Assembly: GCF_014287875.1 (NCBI RefSeq)
Contig: NZ_JACOPN010000001.1
Location: 124,001 to 188,000 of the forward strand
Direction of reading: 5' to 3'
From: Flintibacter faecis
GTDB lineage: Bacteria; Bacillota; Clostridia; Oscillospirales; Oscillospiraceae
Length of the DNA stretch: 64,000 nucleotides
A program made the position numbers and the translations under genes. Within the stretch, counting starts at the first letter, position 1, and each line of letters starts with the position of its first letter. The notes below the pieces were generated by a model. The model was not told the origin of the DNA and searched no databases. It saw only the letters and a list, made by a program, of their open reading frames with translations. Below, piece after piece: positions 27,779 through 36,220 of the stretch.

Positions 27779-28516
27779 TTGAAAACCGAGATTCTTGGGG
27801 TCCGGTTCGACAACTTGACCCAGCAGGAGGCGGCCCAGCGGGGTCGGCAGCTGCTGGAGGAGGACAAGTTCCACTATGTTGTCACCCCCAACCCCGAATT
27901 TTTGCTGGCCGCAGAGAAGGACCCGGAGTTCCGCCGGGTGCTCAACGCCGCCGACCTGGTCCTGCCCGACGGCATCGGCGTGGTCTACTCCGCCAAAATT
28001 TTAGGCACGCCCCTGAAGGAGCGGGTCCCCGGCATCGAGTTTGCCGAGGCCATGCTCTCCGCCCTGAACGACATGGGCGGACGGCTCTATCTGCTGGGGG
28101 CCAAGCCCGGCGTGGCAGAGGAGGCGGGCCGCCGCATCTGCGCCCGCTATCCCGCTCTGGTGCTGTGCGGCACCCACGACGGATATTTCAAGGACGAGCA
28201 GGCCATCCTGCCCGAGATCGCCGCCGCCAAGCCCGACCTGCTGTTCGTCTGTCTGGGCGCCCCCAAGCAGGAGAAATGGATGGCCCGCTGGGGTCAGCAC
28301 ACCGGGGCCAAACTGGCCATCGGCCTGGGGGGCTGTCTGGACGTGTTCGCCGGAAACGTTCAGCGTGCCCCGGAGCGGTGGCAGAAGCTGGGTCTGGAGT
28401 GGGCCTATCGTCTGAAAAAAGAGCCAAAACGCATCGGCCGCATGGCTAAGCTGCCCCTGGTCCTGGTGAAGGCCGCCGGCCAGCGCATCCGCCCCGGCAA
28501 AAAGGGGGACGCATGA
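27779..28516 (+). CDS. tagA: WecG/TagA/CpsF-family glycosyltransferase
   Basis: The 245-residue enzyme matches the family that adds N-acetylmannosamine in wall teichoic acid or related polymer linkage units. Conserved stretches are VTPNPEFLLAA, LPDGIGVVYSAKILG, GVAEEAGRRICARYP and CLGAPKQEKWMARW, plus GLGGCLDVFAGNVQRAP. It is of normal length and peripheral to the membrane. A TTG start at 27779 is used, with GGAGGGG before it. The last codons overlap the tmk start (ATGA). No other teichoic acid gene is near. Confidence 0.9.
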   Translation: MKTEILGVRFDNLTQQEAAQRGRQLLEEDKFHYVVTPNPEFLLAAEKDPEFRRVLNAADLVLPDGIGVVYSAKILGTPLKERVPGIEFAEAMLSALNDMGGRLYLLGAKPGVAEEAGRRICARYPALVLCGTHDGYFKDEQAILPEIAAAKPDLLFVCLGAPKQEKWMARWGQHTGAKLAIGLGGCLDVFAGNVQRAPERWQKLGLEWAYRLKKEPKRIGRMAKLPLVLVKAAGQRIRPGKKGDA

Positions 28517-29187
28517 GCATGAACGGCAAGCTTATCGTATTCGAGGGCACCGACGGCTCGGGCAAGTCCACTCAGTTCCAAACGCTGTGCGACCGGCTGG
28601 ACGGCATGGGGCGGAGCTATCAGCGGCTGGTGTTCCCCCAGTATGACCAGCCCTCCTCCGCCCTCATCCGCATGTACCTGGGCGGGGAGTTCGGCACCCA
28701 CCCCCAGGACGTAAGCCCCTACGCCGCCTCCGCCTTCTACGCCGTGGACCGCTACGCCTCCTGGCGCAAGGTCTGGGGCGAGGACTATCAGAACGGCGGG
28801 CTCATCCTGGCCGACCGCTACACCACCTCCAACGCCGTCCATCAGGGGGCCAAGTGTTCCCCGGAGGAGCGGCAGGCCTTTTTCCGCTGGCTGGACGAGT
28901 TCGAGCACGACAAGCTGGGCCTGCCCCGGGCAGATCTGGTGATCTATCTGGACATGCCCACGGAACAGGCGGTGGAGCTGCTCCGCGCCCGGGAGGCCTC
29001 CACAAATACCAAGGCGGACATCCACGAGCTGGACACCGCCTATCTGGCCGCCTGCCGCACCTGCGCCCTTCAGGCGGCGGAGCAGCTGGGCTGGACCGTG
29101 GTCCGCTGTCTGGACGATGCGGGCCGTCTGCGCTCCATCGAGGATATCCACAGCGAGATCTGGGCGCTGGTGGAAAAAGAGTTATGA
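28513..29187 (+). CDS. tmk: Thymidylate kinase
   Basis: The 224-residue kinase phosphorylates dTMP to dTDP. It has the P-loop FEGTDGSGKSTQ (10-21), the DRY-type segment ADRYTTSNAVHQG and a lid region with R residues (RAREASTNTKADIHE). Start ATG at 28513 overlaps the previous gene. The final Leu codon and TGA stop come from the first base of a repeat unit (TTATGAG), so the C-terminus ends exactly at the repeat boundary. Confidence 0.95.
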   Translation: MSMNGKLIVFEGTDGSGKSTQFQTLCDRLDGMGRSYQRLVFPQYDQPSSALIRMYLGGEFGTHPQDVSPYAASAFYAVDRYASWRKVWGEDYQNGGLILADRYTTSNAVHQGAKCSPEERQAFFRWLDEFEHDKLGLPRADLVIYLDMPTEQAVELLRAREASTNTKADIHELDTAYLAACRTCALQAAEQLGWTVVRCLDDAGRLRSIEDIHSEIWALVEKEL

Positions 29188-29592
29188 GTTAGGAGTGATG
29201 AGATAGGAGTGATTCATCACTCATCACTCATCACTCATCACTCATCACTAAAACTATGCGCCAACGGCGGGCGGACGCAGAGGTCCGCCCCTACGGTGCG
29301 TCTTATAGAGTTATGAGTTAGAAGTGGTGAGATAGGAGTGATTCATCACTCATCACTCATCACTCATCACTCATCACTCATCACTCCTAACTCATCACTA
29401 AAACTATGCACCAACGGCGGGCGGACGCAGAGGTCCGCCCCTACGGTGCGTCTTATAGAGTTATGAGTTAGAAGTGGTGAGATAGGAGTGATTCATCACT
29501 CATCACTCATCACTCATCACTCCTAACTTATCACTAAAACTATGCACCAACAACGGGCGGACGCAGAGGTCCGCCCCTACGGTGCGTCTTAT
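29182..29592. repeat. Three tandem repeat units, patch B
   Basis: Three direct units of about 129, 150 and 132 bases (29182-29310, 29311-29460, 29461-29592). Each has a GAGTTAG/GATGAG segment, a run of TCATCAC heptads of variable number, AAAACTATG, and a hairpin GGGCGGAC-N6-GTCCGCCC followed by CTACGGTGCGTCTTATA. Units differ mainly in heptad count. The block fills the whole gap between tmk and the DJ-1 gene; the last unit runs into that gene's AAGGAGG site. Confidence 0.92.
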
Positions 29593-29606
29593 AAGGAGGT
29601 CATTCT

Positions 29607-30152
29607 ATGGTCTATATTCTGCTCGCCCCCGGTTTTGAGGAGATGGAAGCTCTGGTCCCCGCCGACCTGCTGCGCCGGGCGGGTCTTGAGGTCGCCCTGA
29701 CCACCGTGGGCCCCGCCCTGGTCCCCGGCGGCCACAACATCACCGTACAGGCCGACCTGACCCTGGACCAAGTAACGCTGAAGGCCGGGGACATGGTGGT
29801 GCTGCCCGGCGGCGGCATCGGCGTGGAAAATCTTTCCGCCTGCCCCGGAGTGGAGTCCCTGGTGCGCCGGGCCGCAGCGGACGAGCTTGTCTGGCTGGCC
29901 GCCATCTGCGCCGCCCCCACCCTGCTGGCCCGGTGGGGCCTGTTAACGGGCAAAAAGGCGGTGTGTTACCCCGGGCTGGAGGACCAGCTCACCGGGGCCA
30001 TCTCCCAGCAGGGGGTCAGCCTGGTGCAGGACGGCAAGGTCATCACCGCCCAGGGCCCCGGCGCCGCCTTTGATTTTGGATTCTATTTAGTAAAGACCCT
30101 GGCCGGAGCGGCCAGGGAGCAGGAGGTTCGTCATGGCACTTACTATCGCTGA
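29607..30152 (+). CDS. DJ-1/PfpI-family protein
   Basis: The 181-residue cytoplasmic protein has the DJ-1 fold with the acidic residue in FEEMEAL (Glu 10-12), a glycine-rich loop VLPGGGIGVENL and the nucleophile Cys in the elbow AAICAAPTLLA (about 99). Members act in glyoxal or methylglyoxal protection, protein repair or as chaperones. It ends 20 bases inside the next gene, so the two are coupled. Confidence 0.9.
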   Translation: MVYILLAPGFEEMEALVPADLLRRAGLEVALTTVGPALVPGGHNITVQADLTLDQVTLKAGDMVVLPGGGIGVENLSACPGVESLVRRAAADELVWLAAICAAPTLLARWGLLTGKKAVCYPGLEDQLTGAISQQGVSLVQDGKVITAQGPGAAFDFGFYLVKTLAGAAREQEVRHGTYYR

Positions 30153-30711
30153 AGAAAAGAAGCAGCTGCGCAGCAACATCCGCAAGACTCTGGCGGCCAT
30201 CCCTCAGGAGGAACTCACTCGCAGCGACGATGCCCTGTTTGCCCGGTTCCTGGCCCTGCCCCAGGTGCAGCAGGCCAAGACCATCTTCGCCTTTTGGGGC
30301 ATCCCCGGCAAAGAGCCGGAGACCGCCCGCATGATCCAGACCCTGGTCTCCCAGGGCAAGCGGGTGGGACTGCCCCGGATGCTGCCCGGCCACCTGATGG
30401 AGATCCGCCAGTACATGCCGGACCGGCCCATGGTGTCCGTCTCCTTCGGCATCTCCGAGCCCGACCTGACCTGCCCCATCCTGACCCAGGACGAGATCGA
30501 CCTGATCCTGGTCCCCGCCGTGTGCTATGACAAGGCGGGCTACCGCCTGGGCTTTGGCGGCGGCTATTACGACCGCTGGCTGGAGCACTTCAACGGCTTC
30601 CGGGTGGGCATGTGCCGCAATGCGGTGCTCCAGGACAAGGTGCCCACCGAGCCCCACGACAGCCGGGTGGACCTGCTGCTCACCGAGACGGAGCGCATCG
30701 TCTGCGGCTGA
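30133..30711 (+). CDS. 5-formyltetrahydrofolate cyclo-ligase
   Basis: The 192-residue enzyme converts 5-formyl-THF with ATP to 5,10-methenyl-THF, salvaging folate. Typical parts are the N-terminal basic helix (KKQLRSNIRKTLAAI), FWGIPGKEPETARMI, and the C-terminal ATP-binding motif LGFGGGYYDRWLE. Length matches the family. AGGAGG sits before the ATG at 30133, inside the DJ-1 gene. Confidence 0.95.
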   Translation: MALTIAEEKKQLRSNIRKTLAAIPQEELTRSDDALFARFLALPQVQQAKTIFAFWGIPGKEPETARMIQTLVSQGKRVGLPRMLPGHLMEIRQYMPDRPMVSVSFGISEPDLTCPILTQDEIDLILVPAVCYDKAGYRLGFGGGYYDRWLEHFNGFRVGMCRNAVLQDKVPTEPHDSRVDLLLTETERIVCG

Positions 30712-30744
30712 ACGCTGCAAGCAAACTTGATCAAGGAGGACCCT

Positions 30745-31872
30745 ATGGCACAGGAAAGAAGAAGCCCCCGCGCCCCGTCAGACCATTCTGAAAACGGTCA
30801 GAGCTCCCGCAGTTCCGGCCGGCGAAGACACTCCCGCAGCTTTTCCGCCAGCTCCGGCGTGCTGTATGCGGTGGCCGTCATCGGCGTGTCCATTCTGCTG
30901 GCCTGCGTGTGCTGGATCGCCGCCAACGACGTGCTGGCCCTGAACAAGCCGGAAAAAGAGGTCACCATCACCGTGGACAAAGAGGACAGCTTTAACCAGG
31001 TGGCGGACCGGCTGAAAAAAGAGGGGCTCATCGAGTATAAGGGCCTGTTCAAGCTGTTTGCCTCTGTCACCGGAGGCAAGGCCAAGGTCTCCCCGGGGAC
31101 CTATACCCTGAACACCGACATGGACTATCGCGCCCTGCTCTCCGGCATGAGCGTGAACTCCTCCACCAAGGCGGAGATCACCATCACCATCCCAGAGGGC
31201 TATACCGTCACCCAGATCTTCCAGCTGCTGGAGGACAACAAGGTGGCCACGGTGGAGGAGCTGACTCAGGCCGCCGCCGAGCATGACTACGCCTTCTCCT
31301 TCCTGCAGGACATCCCCCTGGGCGATGCCGAGCGGCTGGAGGGCTTTCTCTACCCGGACACCTATCAGTTCAACACCCCTCACAATGCGGTGTATGCCAT
31401 CAACAAGATGCTGGTGAACTTCGACGAGAAGTACACCGACGACCTGCGGCAGAAGGTGACCGACAGCGGCTATTCCATCCGGGAGATCCTGACCATCGCC
31501 TCCCTGGTGGAGCGGGAGACCGACGGCACCGACCGGGGCAAGATCGCCTCTGTCATCTATAACCGCCTGAACAATCCCAGCTCCGGGACCATGGGCTATC
31601 TGCAGATCGACGCTACTCTGGCCTTCCTCAACGGCGGCAAGGTCCCCACCGAGGCGGACAAGGCCATTGACTCCCCCTACAACACCTATCTCTATAAGGG
31701 GCTGCCCCCCGCTCCCATCGCAAACCCGGGTCTTGATGCCATCAAGGCCGCCCTGGACCCGGAAAAGACCGGCTATTTCTACTACGCCCTGGGCGACGAC
31801 AACACCCACAGCTTCTTCAAGACCCTGGACGCGCAGCAGCGCTTCCTGCGCACCCAGACCCGGTATAACTGA
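30745..31872 (+). CDS. mltG: Endolytic murein transglycosylase MltG
   Basis: The 375-residue membrane protein has a Ser/Arg-rich cytoplasmic start, one transmembrane helix (about 38-60) and an extracellular part with a LysM-like subdomain and the YceG domain. YceG signatures are LEGFLYPDTYQF with the catalytic Glu, ILTIASLVERET and LQIDATLAF. It cuts nascent glycan strands and sets their length. The ATG at 30745 has AAGGAGGA upstream. Gene order next to a U32 peptidase gene is conserved in Clostridia. Confidence 0.95.
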   Translation: MAQERRSPRAPSDHSENGQSSRSSGRRRHSRSFSASSGVLYAVAVIGVSILLACVCWIAANDVLALNKPEKEVTITVDKEDSFNQVADRLKKEGLIEYKGLFKLFASVTGGKAKVSPGTYTLNTDMDYRALLSGMSVNSSTKAEITITIPEGYTVTQIFQLLEDNKVATVEELTQAAAEHDYAFSFLQDIPLGDAERLEGFLYPDTYQFNTPHNAVYAINKMLVNFDEKYTDDLRQKVTDSGYSIREILTIASLVERETDGTDRGKIASVIYNRLNNPSSGTMGYLQIDATLAFLNGGKVPTEADKAIDSPYNTYLYKGLPPAPIANPGLDAIKAALDPEKTGYFYYALGDDNTHSFFKTLDAQQRFLRTQTRYN

Positions 31873-31934
31873 TCTTATCCCCGCTCCCGCCTCGGGGGCG
31901 GGGATGCTTCCATCATCAAACAGGAGAGAAACAC

Positions 31935-33155
31935 ATGCGTGAGAAAAAAATCGAACTGCTCGCCCCCGCCGGGGACATGGAGCGGCTGGAGATGGCGGTG
32001 GCCTATGGGGCCGATGCCGTCTATCTGGCGGGCACCGCCTTCGGAATGCGCTCCTTCGCCGGAAACTTCACCCCGGAAGAGCTGAAGCGGGCGGTGGACC
32101 TGTGTCACAAAAAGGGCGTTCGGGTCCATGTCACCTGCAACACCATGCCCCGCAACGACGAGGTGGCCCGTCTGCCCGAGTGGCTGACCTATCTGGACCA
32201 GGTGGGGGTGGACGCCGTCATCCTGGCCGACGTGGGCGTGATGGCCCTGGCGGGGAAATACGCCCCCCATGTCCAGCGGCACATCTCCACCCAGGCCAGC
32301 ATCGTCAACTATGAGACGGCCCGTGCCTGGCACGACCTGGGGGCCGACCGGGTGATCCTGGCCCGGGAGCTGTCCCTGGACGAGATCCGGGAGATCCGTG
32401 CCAAAACGCCCCCGGAGCTGGAGCTGGAGGCCTTTGCCCACGGGGCCATGTGCGTGAGCTACTCCGGCCGGTGCCTGCTGTCCAACTATATGACGGGCCG
32501 GGACTCCAACCGGGGGGCCTGCGCCCAGCCCTGCCGGTATCAATACGCCCTGATGGAGGAGAAGCGCCCCGGGGAATATTTCCCCGTGTACGAGGACGAG
32601 AAGGGCACCTACATCATGAACTCCCGGGATATGTGCACCATCGACCACGTGGCCCAGCTGATGGATGCGGGGCTGGACTCGTTGAAACTGGAGGGCCGGG
32701 CCAAGTCGGCCTACTATGCCGCCATCGTCACCGGGGCCTATCGCCACGCCATCGACGCCGCCCTGGCCGGGCAGCCCCTGGACCCGGTGTGGCGGGACGA
32801 GGTGGAGCACATCAGCCACCGGCACTACTCCACCGGCTTCTACTTCGGCCAGCCGGGGCAGTTCACCGAAGATTCCCGCTATATCCGGGACTGGCAGATC
32901 GTGGCCAAGGTCCGCTCCTGCACCCCCGACGGCCGGGCGGTGCTCACCCTGAACAACAAGTTCTCGGTGGGGGATCAGCTGGAGCTGGTGGGCCCCGGCC
33001 TGCGGCCCTGTCCCGTCACCGTGAAGGCCCTGTGGGACGAGGACGGCGAACGCCTGGACCAGGTGCGCAAGCCCCAGATGGTCTTTCAGCTGGATCTGCC
33101 CTGTCAGGCCCCGCCCCTGTCCCTGCTCCGCCGCCGGGCCGATCTGACACCCTGA
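31935..33155 (+). CDS. Peptidase U32 family protein
   Basis: The 406-residue product is a TIM-barrel U32 protein with the family signature EAFAHGAMCVSYSGRCLLS and clustered cysteines (GRCLLS, GACAQPC, MCTIDH) that probably hold an iron-sulfur cluster. Members with the mltG neighbour act in tRNA hydroxylation (TrhP-like; prephenate-dependent hydroxylation of U34) as well as being called collagenase-like. The role here is inferred from that family. CAGGAGAG precedes the ATG. Confidence 0.9.
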   Translation: MREKKIELLAPAGDMERLEMAVAYGADAVYLAGTAFGMRSFAGNFTPEELKRAVDLCHKKGVRVHVTCNTMPRNDEVARLPEWLTYLDQVGVDAVILADVGVMALAGKYAPHVQRHISTQASIVNYETARAWHDLGADRVILARELSLDEIREIRAKTPPELELEAFAHGAMCVSYSGRCLLSNYMTGRDSNRGACAQPCRYQYALMEEKRPGEYFPVYEDEKGTYIMNSRDMCTIDHVAQLMDAGLDSLKLEGRAKSAYYAAIVTGAYRHAIDAALAGQPLDPVWRDEVEHISHRHYSTGFYFGQPGQFTEDSRYIRDWQIVAKVRSCTPDGRAVLTLNNKFSVGDQLELVGPGLRPCPVTVKALWDEDGERLDQVRKPQMVFQLDLPCQAPPLSLLRRRADLTP

Positions 33156-33183
33156 TCTTCCGCACGTTTGAGGAGGAATATTC

Positions 33184-33555
33184 ATGATCCCAAGCTATGA
33201 ACAGATGGGCGACTGGCTGGAGGAGATCGTCCAGCAGTTCCCCGCCCCCTTCTTTGCCGCCCTGGACGGGGGCGTACAGCTGGAGGAGCAGGCCCTGCCC
33301 GACCCCGACTTCCCCCACGGCCAGATGTACATCCTGGGGGAGTACTGCCACGACCTGCTGGGCCGCTATATCGTGCTGTACTACGGCTCCTTCGCCGCCC
33401 TGTTCCCTGATGGGGACGAGGAGACCTGGAAGGACGAGATCTTCGCCACTGTGGCCCACGAATTCACCCACCATATGGAGGACGCCGCCGGTCTCCACGC
33501 CCTGGATGATCAGGACATGGAGTTTTTAAACCAGGCCCGGCGTGACCTGCTGTGA
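33184..33555 (+). CDS. Small metallopeptidase-like protein
   Basis: The 123-residue protein carries a zincin motif HEFTHHMED (HExxH with a following acidic residue) near residue 91, in a short single domain typical of the possible zinc-metallopeptidase family found in Firmicutes and Actinobacteria. No signal peptide, so cytoplasmic. Activity and substrate are unknown. GAGGAG lies upstream, and the stop codon overlaps the gluQ GTG start. Confidence 0.8.
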   Translation: MIPSYEQMGDWLEEIVQQFPAPFFAALDGGVQLEEQALPDPDFPHGQMYILGEYCHDLLGRYIVLYYGSFAALFPDGDEETWKDEIFATVAHEFTHHMEDAAGLHALDDQDMEFLNQARRDLL

Positions 33556-34484
33556 GCGCCCCCGCCGCTTCCGTCTCCCCCGTCCGGGGCCGCTTTGCCC
33601 CCAGTCCCAGCGGGCGGATGCACCTGGGCAACCTGTGGTCCTGTCTGCTGGCCTGGCTGGCCGCCCGCAGCGTGGGGGGCGGCATGGTCCTGCGGCTGGA
33701 GGACTTAGACCCCGACCGCTGCCGCCCGGAATTCTGCGACCAGGTCATGGGGGACTTGGACTGGCTGGGCCTGGACTGGGACGGCCAGCCCATCTATCAA
33801 AGCCGGCGCACCCAGGCCTATGCCGCCGCCTTTCATGCCCTGGAGGAGCGGGGGCTGGTCTATCCCTGCTTCTGCACCCGGGCCCAGCGGCTGGCCGCCT
33901 CCGCTCCCCACCGGTCGGACGGGGCGGCCCTATACTCCGGCCGCTGCCGCCATCTGGCCCCGGAGGCGCGGGCCGCTCTGTCCGCCCGGCGTGTCCCCGC
34001 CTGGCGCATTCAGGTCCCGGAGGAGACGGTCTCCTTCCGGGATAAGCTCCAAGGGGACTGTGCCCAAAACCTGGCGGCGGAGTGCGGGGACTTTATCCTC
34101 CGCCGCTCGGACGGGGTGTACGCCTATCAGCTGGCGGTGGTGGTGGACGATGCCTTTCAGGGGGTCACCCAGGTGGTGCGGGGCAGCGATCTGCTGGACT
34201 CCGCCCCCCGGCAGCTGTGGCTGCAAAAGGAGCTGGGCCTGCCCCACCCGGAGTATGGCCATGTGCCCCTGCTCCTCTCCCCCGACGGCCGCCGCCTGGC
34301 CAAGCGGGACCGGGATCAGGAGCTGTCCCAGCTGAAGGAGCGCTTCACTGCCCCGCAGCTGGTGGGCCGTCTTGCCCTGGCCGCCGGACTCATCCCGGAA
34401 TACGCCCCCATCACCCCGGCGCAGCTGCTGCCCTATTTTGCCTGGGACAAGCTGCCCCGGCGGGACTTTGTCTTTGAGCTGTAA
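33552..34484 (+). CDS. gluQ: Glutamyl-Q tRNA(Asp) synthetase
   Basis: The 310-residue enzyme is a truncated glutamyl-tRNA synthetase lacking the anticodon-binding half. It activates glutamate and attaches it to queuosine in tRNA(Asp). Seen are the HIGH-type motif MHLGN after RFAPSPSGR, a KMSKS-type LAKRDRDQ, and the zinc motif CFC plus YSGRC typical of GluQ. The full-length enzyme would be about 490 residues. GTG start at 33552 overlaps the previous stop. Confidence 0.93.
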   Translation: MSAPAASVSPVRGRFAPSPSGRMHLGNLWSCLLAWLAARSVGGGMVLRLEDLDPDRCRPEFCDQVMGDLDWLGLDWDGQPIYQSRRTQAYAAAFHALEERGLVYPCFCTRAQRLAASAPHRSDGAALYSGRCRHLAPEARAALSARRVPAWRIQVPEETVSFRDKLQGDCAQNLAAECGDFILRRSDGVYAYQLAVVVDDAFQGVTQVVRGSDLLDSAPRQLWLQKELGLPHPEYGHVPLLLSPDGRRLAKRDRDQELSQLKERFTAPQLVGRLALAAGLIPEYAPITPAQLLPYFAWDKLPRRDFVFEL

Positions 34485-34485
34485 A

Positions 34486-34523
34486 AAAAATCGTCGTATC
34501 CCAACCCGGATACGACGATTTTT
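34486..34523. terminator. Bidirectional terminator between gluQ and zinc-ribbon gene
   Basis: A perfect 16-bp stem (34486-34501, 34508-34523) whose arms start with A5 and end with T5, serving both convergent genes. Confidence 0.92.
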
Positions 34524-34533
34524 GTCGCTGCGC

Positions 34534-35709
34534 TCAGATCCCGTGGGCCCGGTTATAGGCTGCACACAGCTGATTGCAGTTTTTGATGATGATATAGGTG
34601 GCCACCCAGGTGCCCAGACCACACAGCAGGGAGCCGATGACCAGCCACAGCAGAACGGTGGTGCCGTTTTCCTGAAAGCTCATGCCATACCGGGAGGCGT
34701 TGTTCGCCAGCCGGTTGCCCAGGCAGTAATACCAGTAGAAGGAGTAGATGCCGCAGGTGACCAGGCTGAGCAGAATGAGACCCAGCAGGCCCCGGGTGTG
34801 CTCCCCATCCCCGTCGCACACGGTGTTCACATCCTGGATCATGGAATACAGGAACACCAGGCCATAGATGCCGCAGGTGATGATGGTCAGCACCACATAG
34901 AGGACAAAGTTCCGGTCCTCGGTCACCGGGCGTGTCCAGTTGACCCCGGCACCGTAGTTGGCGGAAGCGGACTGATCCTGCGGCCGGGTGCCCTCCTGGC
35001 CGCAGGCGCTCCGGCCGCCGCCGGTGAAGCGCAGCTCCTTGATGGCGTCGGACAGGTCATAGCCCAGCTGGCGCAGCTGGTCGGCGCTCTTGCCCACCAG
35101 AGCCCGCTGGCCGTCTAAGTACATCAGCACCCACAGTCCGCCCACGGTGACGGCCAGGCCCAGCACGGACGTGACGAATCCGCCCCAGCTCCAATGCCAG
35201 CCATAGACCAGCCCGTCGATGAGCACCATCATCAGCGCCCGAATGGCCAGCACCGCCAGCGTGGCCAGGGACAGACAGGACACGCCCAGGAAATAGGCCT
35301 CCCGGTTTTCCCGGGTGCTCTTCAGGGCCATGGCCAGCAGCAGCAGGCACATGCACATATAGGCCCCGGACTGGATCATGGGCAGCAGCACATGGGTCAG
35401 GACTGTGGCTCCGTAGCAATAGCCGCCCAGCAGGACACCGACTGCGCCGAAGAAGCGGCCAATGGCCCGGACACCATAGACCACGGCGCACAGAATAGCA
35501 AAGATGGTCAGCAGGGCGTTGCCGCCGGTGACAGGTGCGCCGCCGGAGGGCGGGGGCGCGTCATAGCGATAGTTCCCGGTCTGTGTGGCAGTCGTCCCGT
35601 CGGGCTGGGGCGGGACCTGATCCGGCCCATTCTCCTGCTGTCTGGCCCCGCAATAGCTGCAGAACCGCTGGCCGTCGCCGATCTCTCGGCCGCAATGCTT
35701 GCAATACAT
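34534..35709 (-). CDS. Zinc-ribbon membrane protein, DUF4234-like
   Basis: The 391-residue protein starts with a zinc ribbon (MYCKHCGREIGDGQRFCSYCG; two CxxC pairs) followed by a Pro/Gly/Thr linker, four membrane helices, a cytoplasmic spacer, and a C-terminal helical pair of the DUF4234 type (LTIITCGIYGLVFLYSMI, LLSLVTCGIYSFYW). The repeated TCGIY motif marks that domain. Function unknown. ATG at 35709 is preceded by AAAGGAGAG. A DUF2752 gene precedes it. Confidence 0.8.
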   Translation of the reverse strand: MYCKHCGREIGDGQRFCSYCGARQQENGPDQVPPQPDGTTATQTGNYRYDAPPPSGGAPVTGGNALLTIFAILCAVVYGVRAIGRFFGAVGVLLGGYCYGATVLTHVLLPMIQSGAYMCMCLLLLAMALKSTRENREAYFLGVSCLSLATLAVLAIRALMMVLIDGLVYGWHWSWGGFVTSVLGLAVTVGGLWVLMYLDGQRALVGKSADQLRQLGYDLSDAIKELRFTGGGRSACGQEGTRPQDQSASANYGAGVNWTRPVTEDRNFVLYVVLTIITCGIYGLVFLYSMIQDVNTVCDGDGEHTRGLLGLILLSLVTCGIYSFYWYYCLGNRLANNASRYGMSFQENGTTVLLWLVIGSLLCGLGTWVATYIIIKNCNQLCAAYNRAHGI

Positions 35710-35743
35710 ATTGTTTCTCTCCTTTTCTCTCTGTTTTCTCTTT

Positions 35744-36145
35744 CTATGCTCCAAACACAACACGAAACAAAAGGCCTGTCTGGGGGGCGAAGGTGACGAT
35801 GCTGTCCCCCGGGTCGGCCATACGCAGGGCGTACACCACCAGGAACAGGGCCGCCCCGGCCCACACCGCTCCCCGCAGCACCCGCCGGGGGATATGCCGC
35901 CGGAACAGAAACAGTCCCGCCGCCAGAACGGGTGTCCAGAACAGGGGGTGATAGCCCCAGGCCGCCGAAATATCCCCCCGCAGCAGGGCCAGCCAGGCCC
36001 GGGACATGCCGCACCCGGCGCAGGAGATCCCGGTGAAAAGCCGGATGGGGCAGGTGATGCCCAGGGCCTCCATCCCCCCGTAGAGCAGGACGACGGCCAA
36101 TGCCGCCCCCAGCCAGGGCGGGAGAGCGCCCTTGTTCTCTCTCAC
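35744..36145 (-). CDS. DUF2752 membrane protein
   Basis: The 133-residue protein has three membrane helices and the family core CPIRLFTGISCAGCGMSRAW (cysteines flanking a TG..C..CG..R motif). Function unknown. The GTG start follows GGGGGAG. It lies 34 bases upstream of the zinc-ribbon gene in the same direction, and the two domains are commonly neighbours in Clostridia. Confidence 0.82.
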   Translation of the reverse strand: MRENKGALPPWLGAALAVVLLYGGMEALGITCPIRLFTGISCAGCGMSRAWLALLRGDISAAWGYHPLFWTPVLAAGLFLFRRHIPRRVLRGAVWAGAALFLVVYALRMADPGDSIVTFAPQTGLLFRVVFGA

Positions 36146-36220
36146 GGCTCTCTCCCCCTTTGATCGTTTTGGACCATTATACCAGTCGGCGGCAGAAGTT
36201 GCAATTATGTTAAAAAATAA

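Noticed and set aside
29182..29592. CRISPR array
   Set aside because: Units are 129-150 bases with seven-base runs, no constant repeat of 25-40 bases with unique spacers, and no cas gene.
31878..31903. Possible terminator after mltG
   Set aside because: A GC-rich CCCCGC/GGCGGGG pairing is present but without T run, and the U32 gene follows closely, so it was not called.
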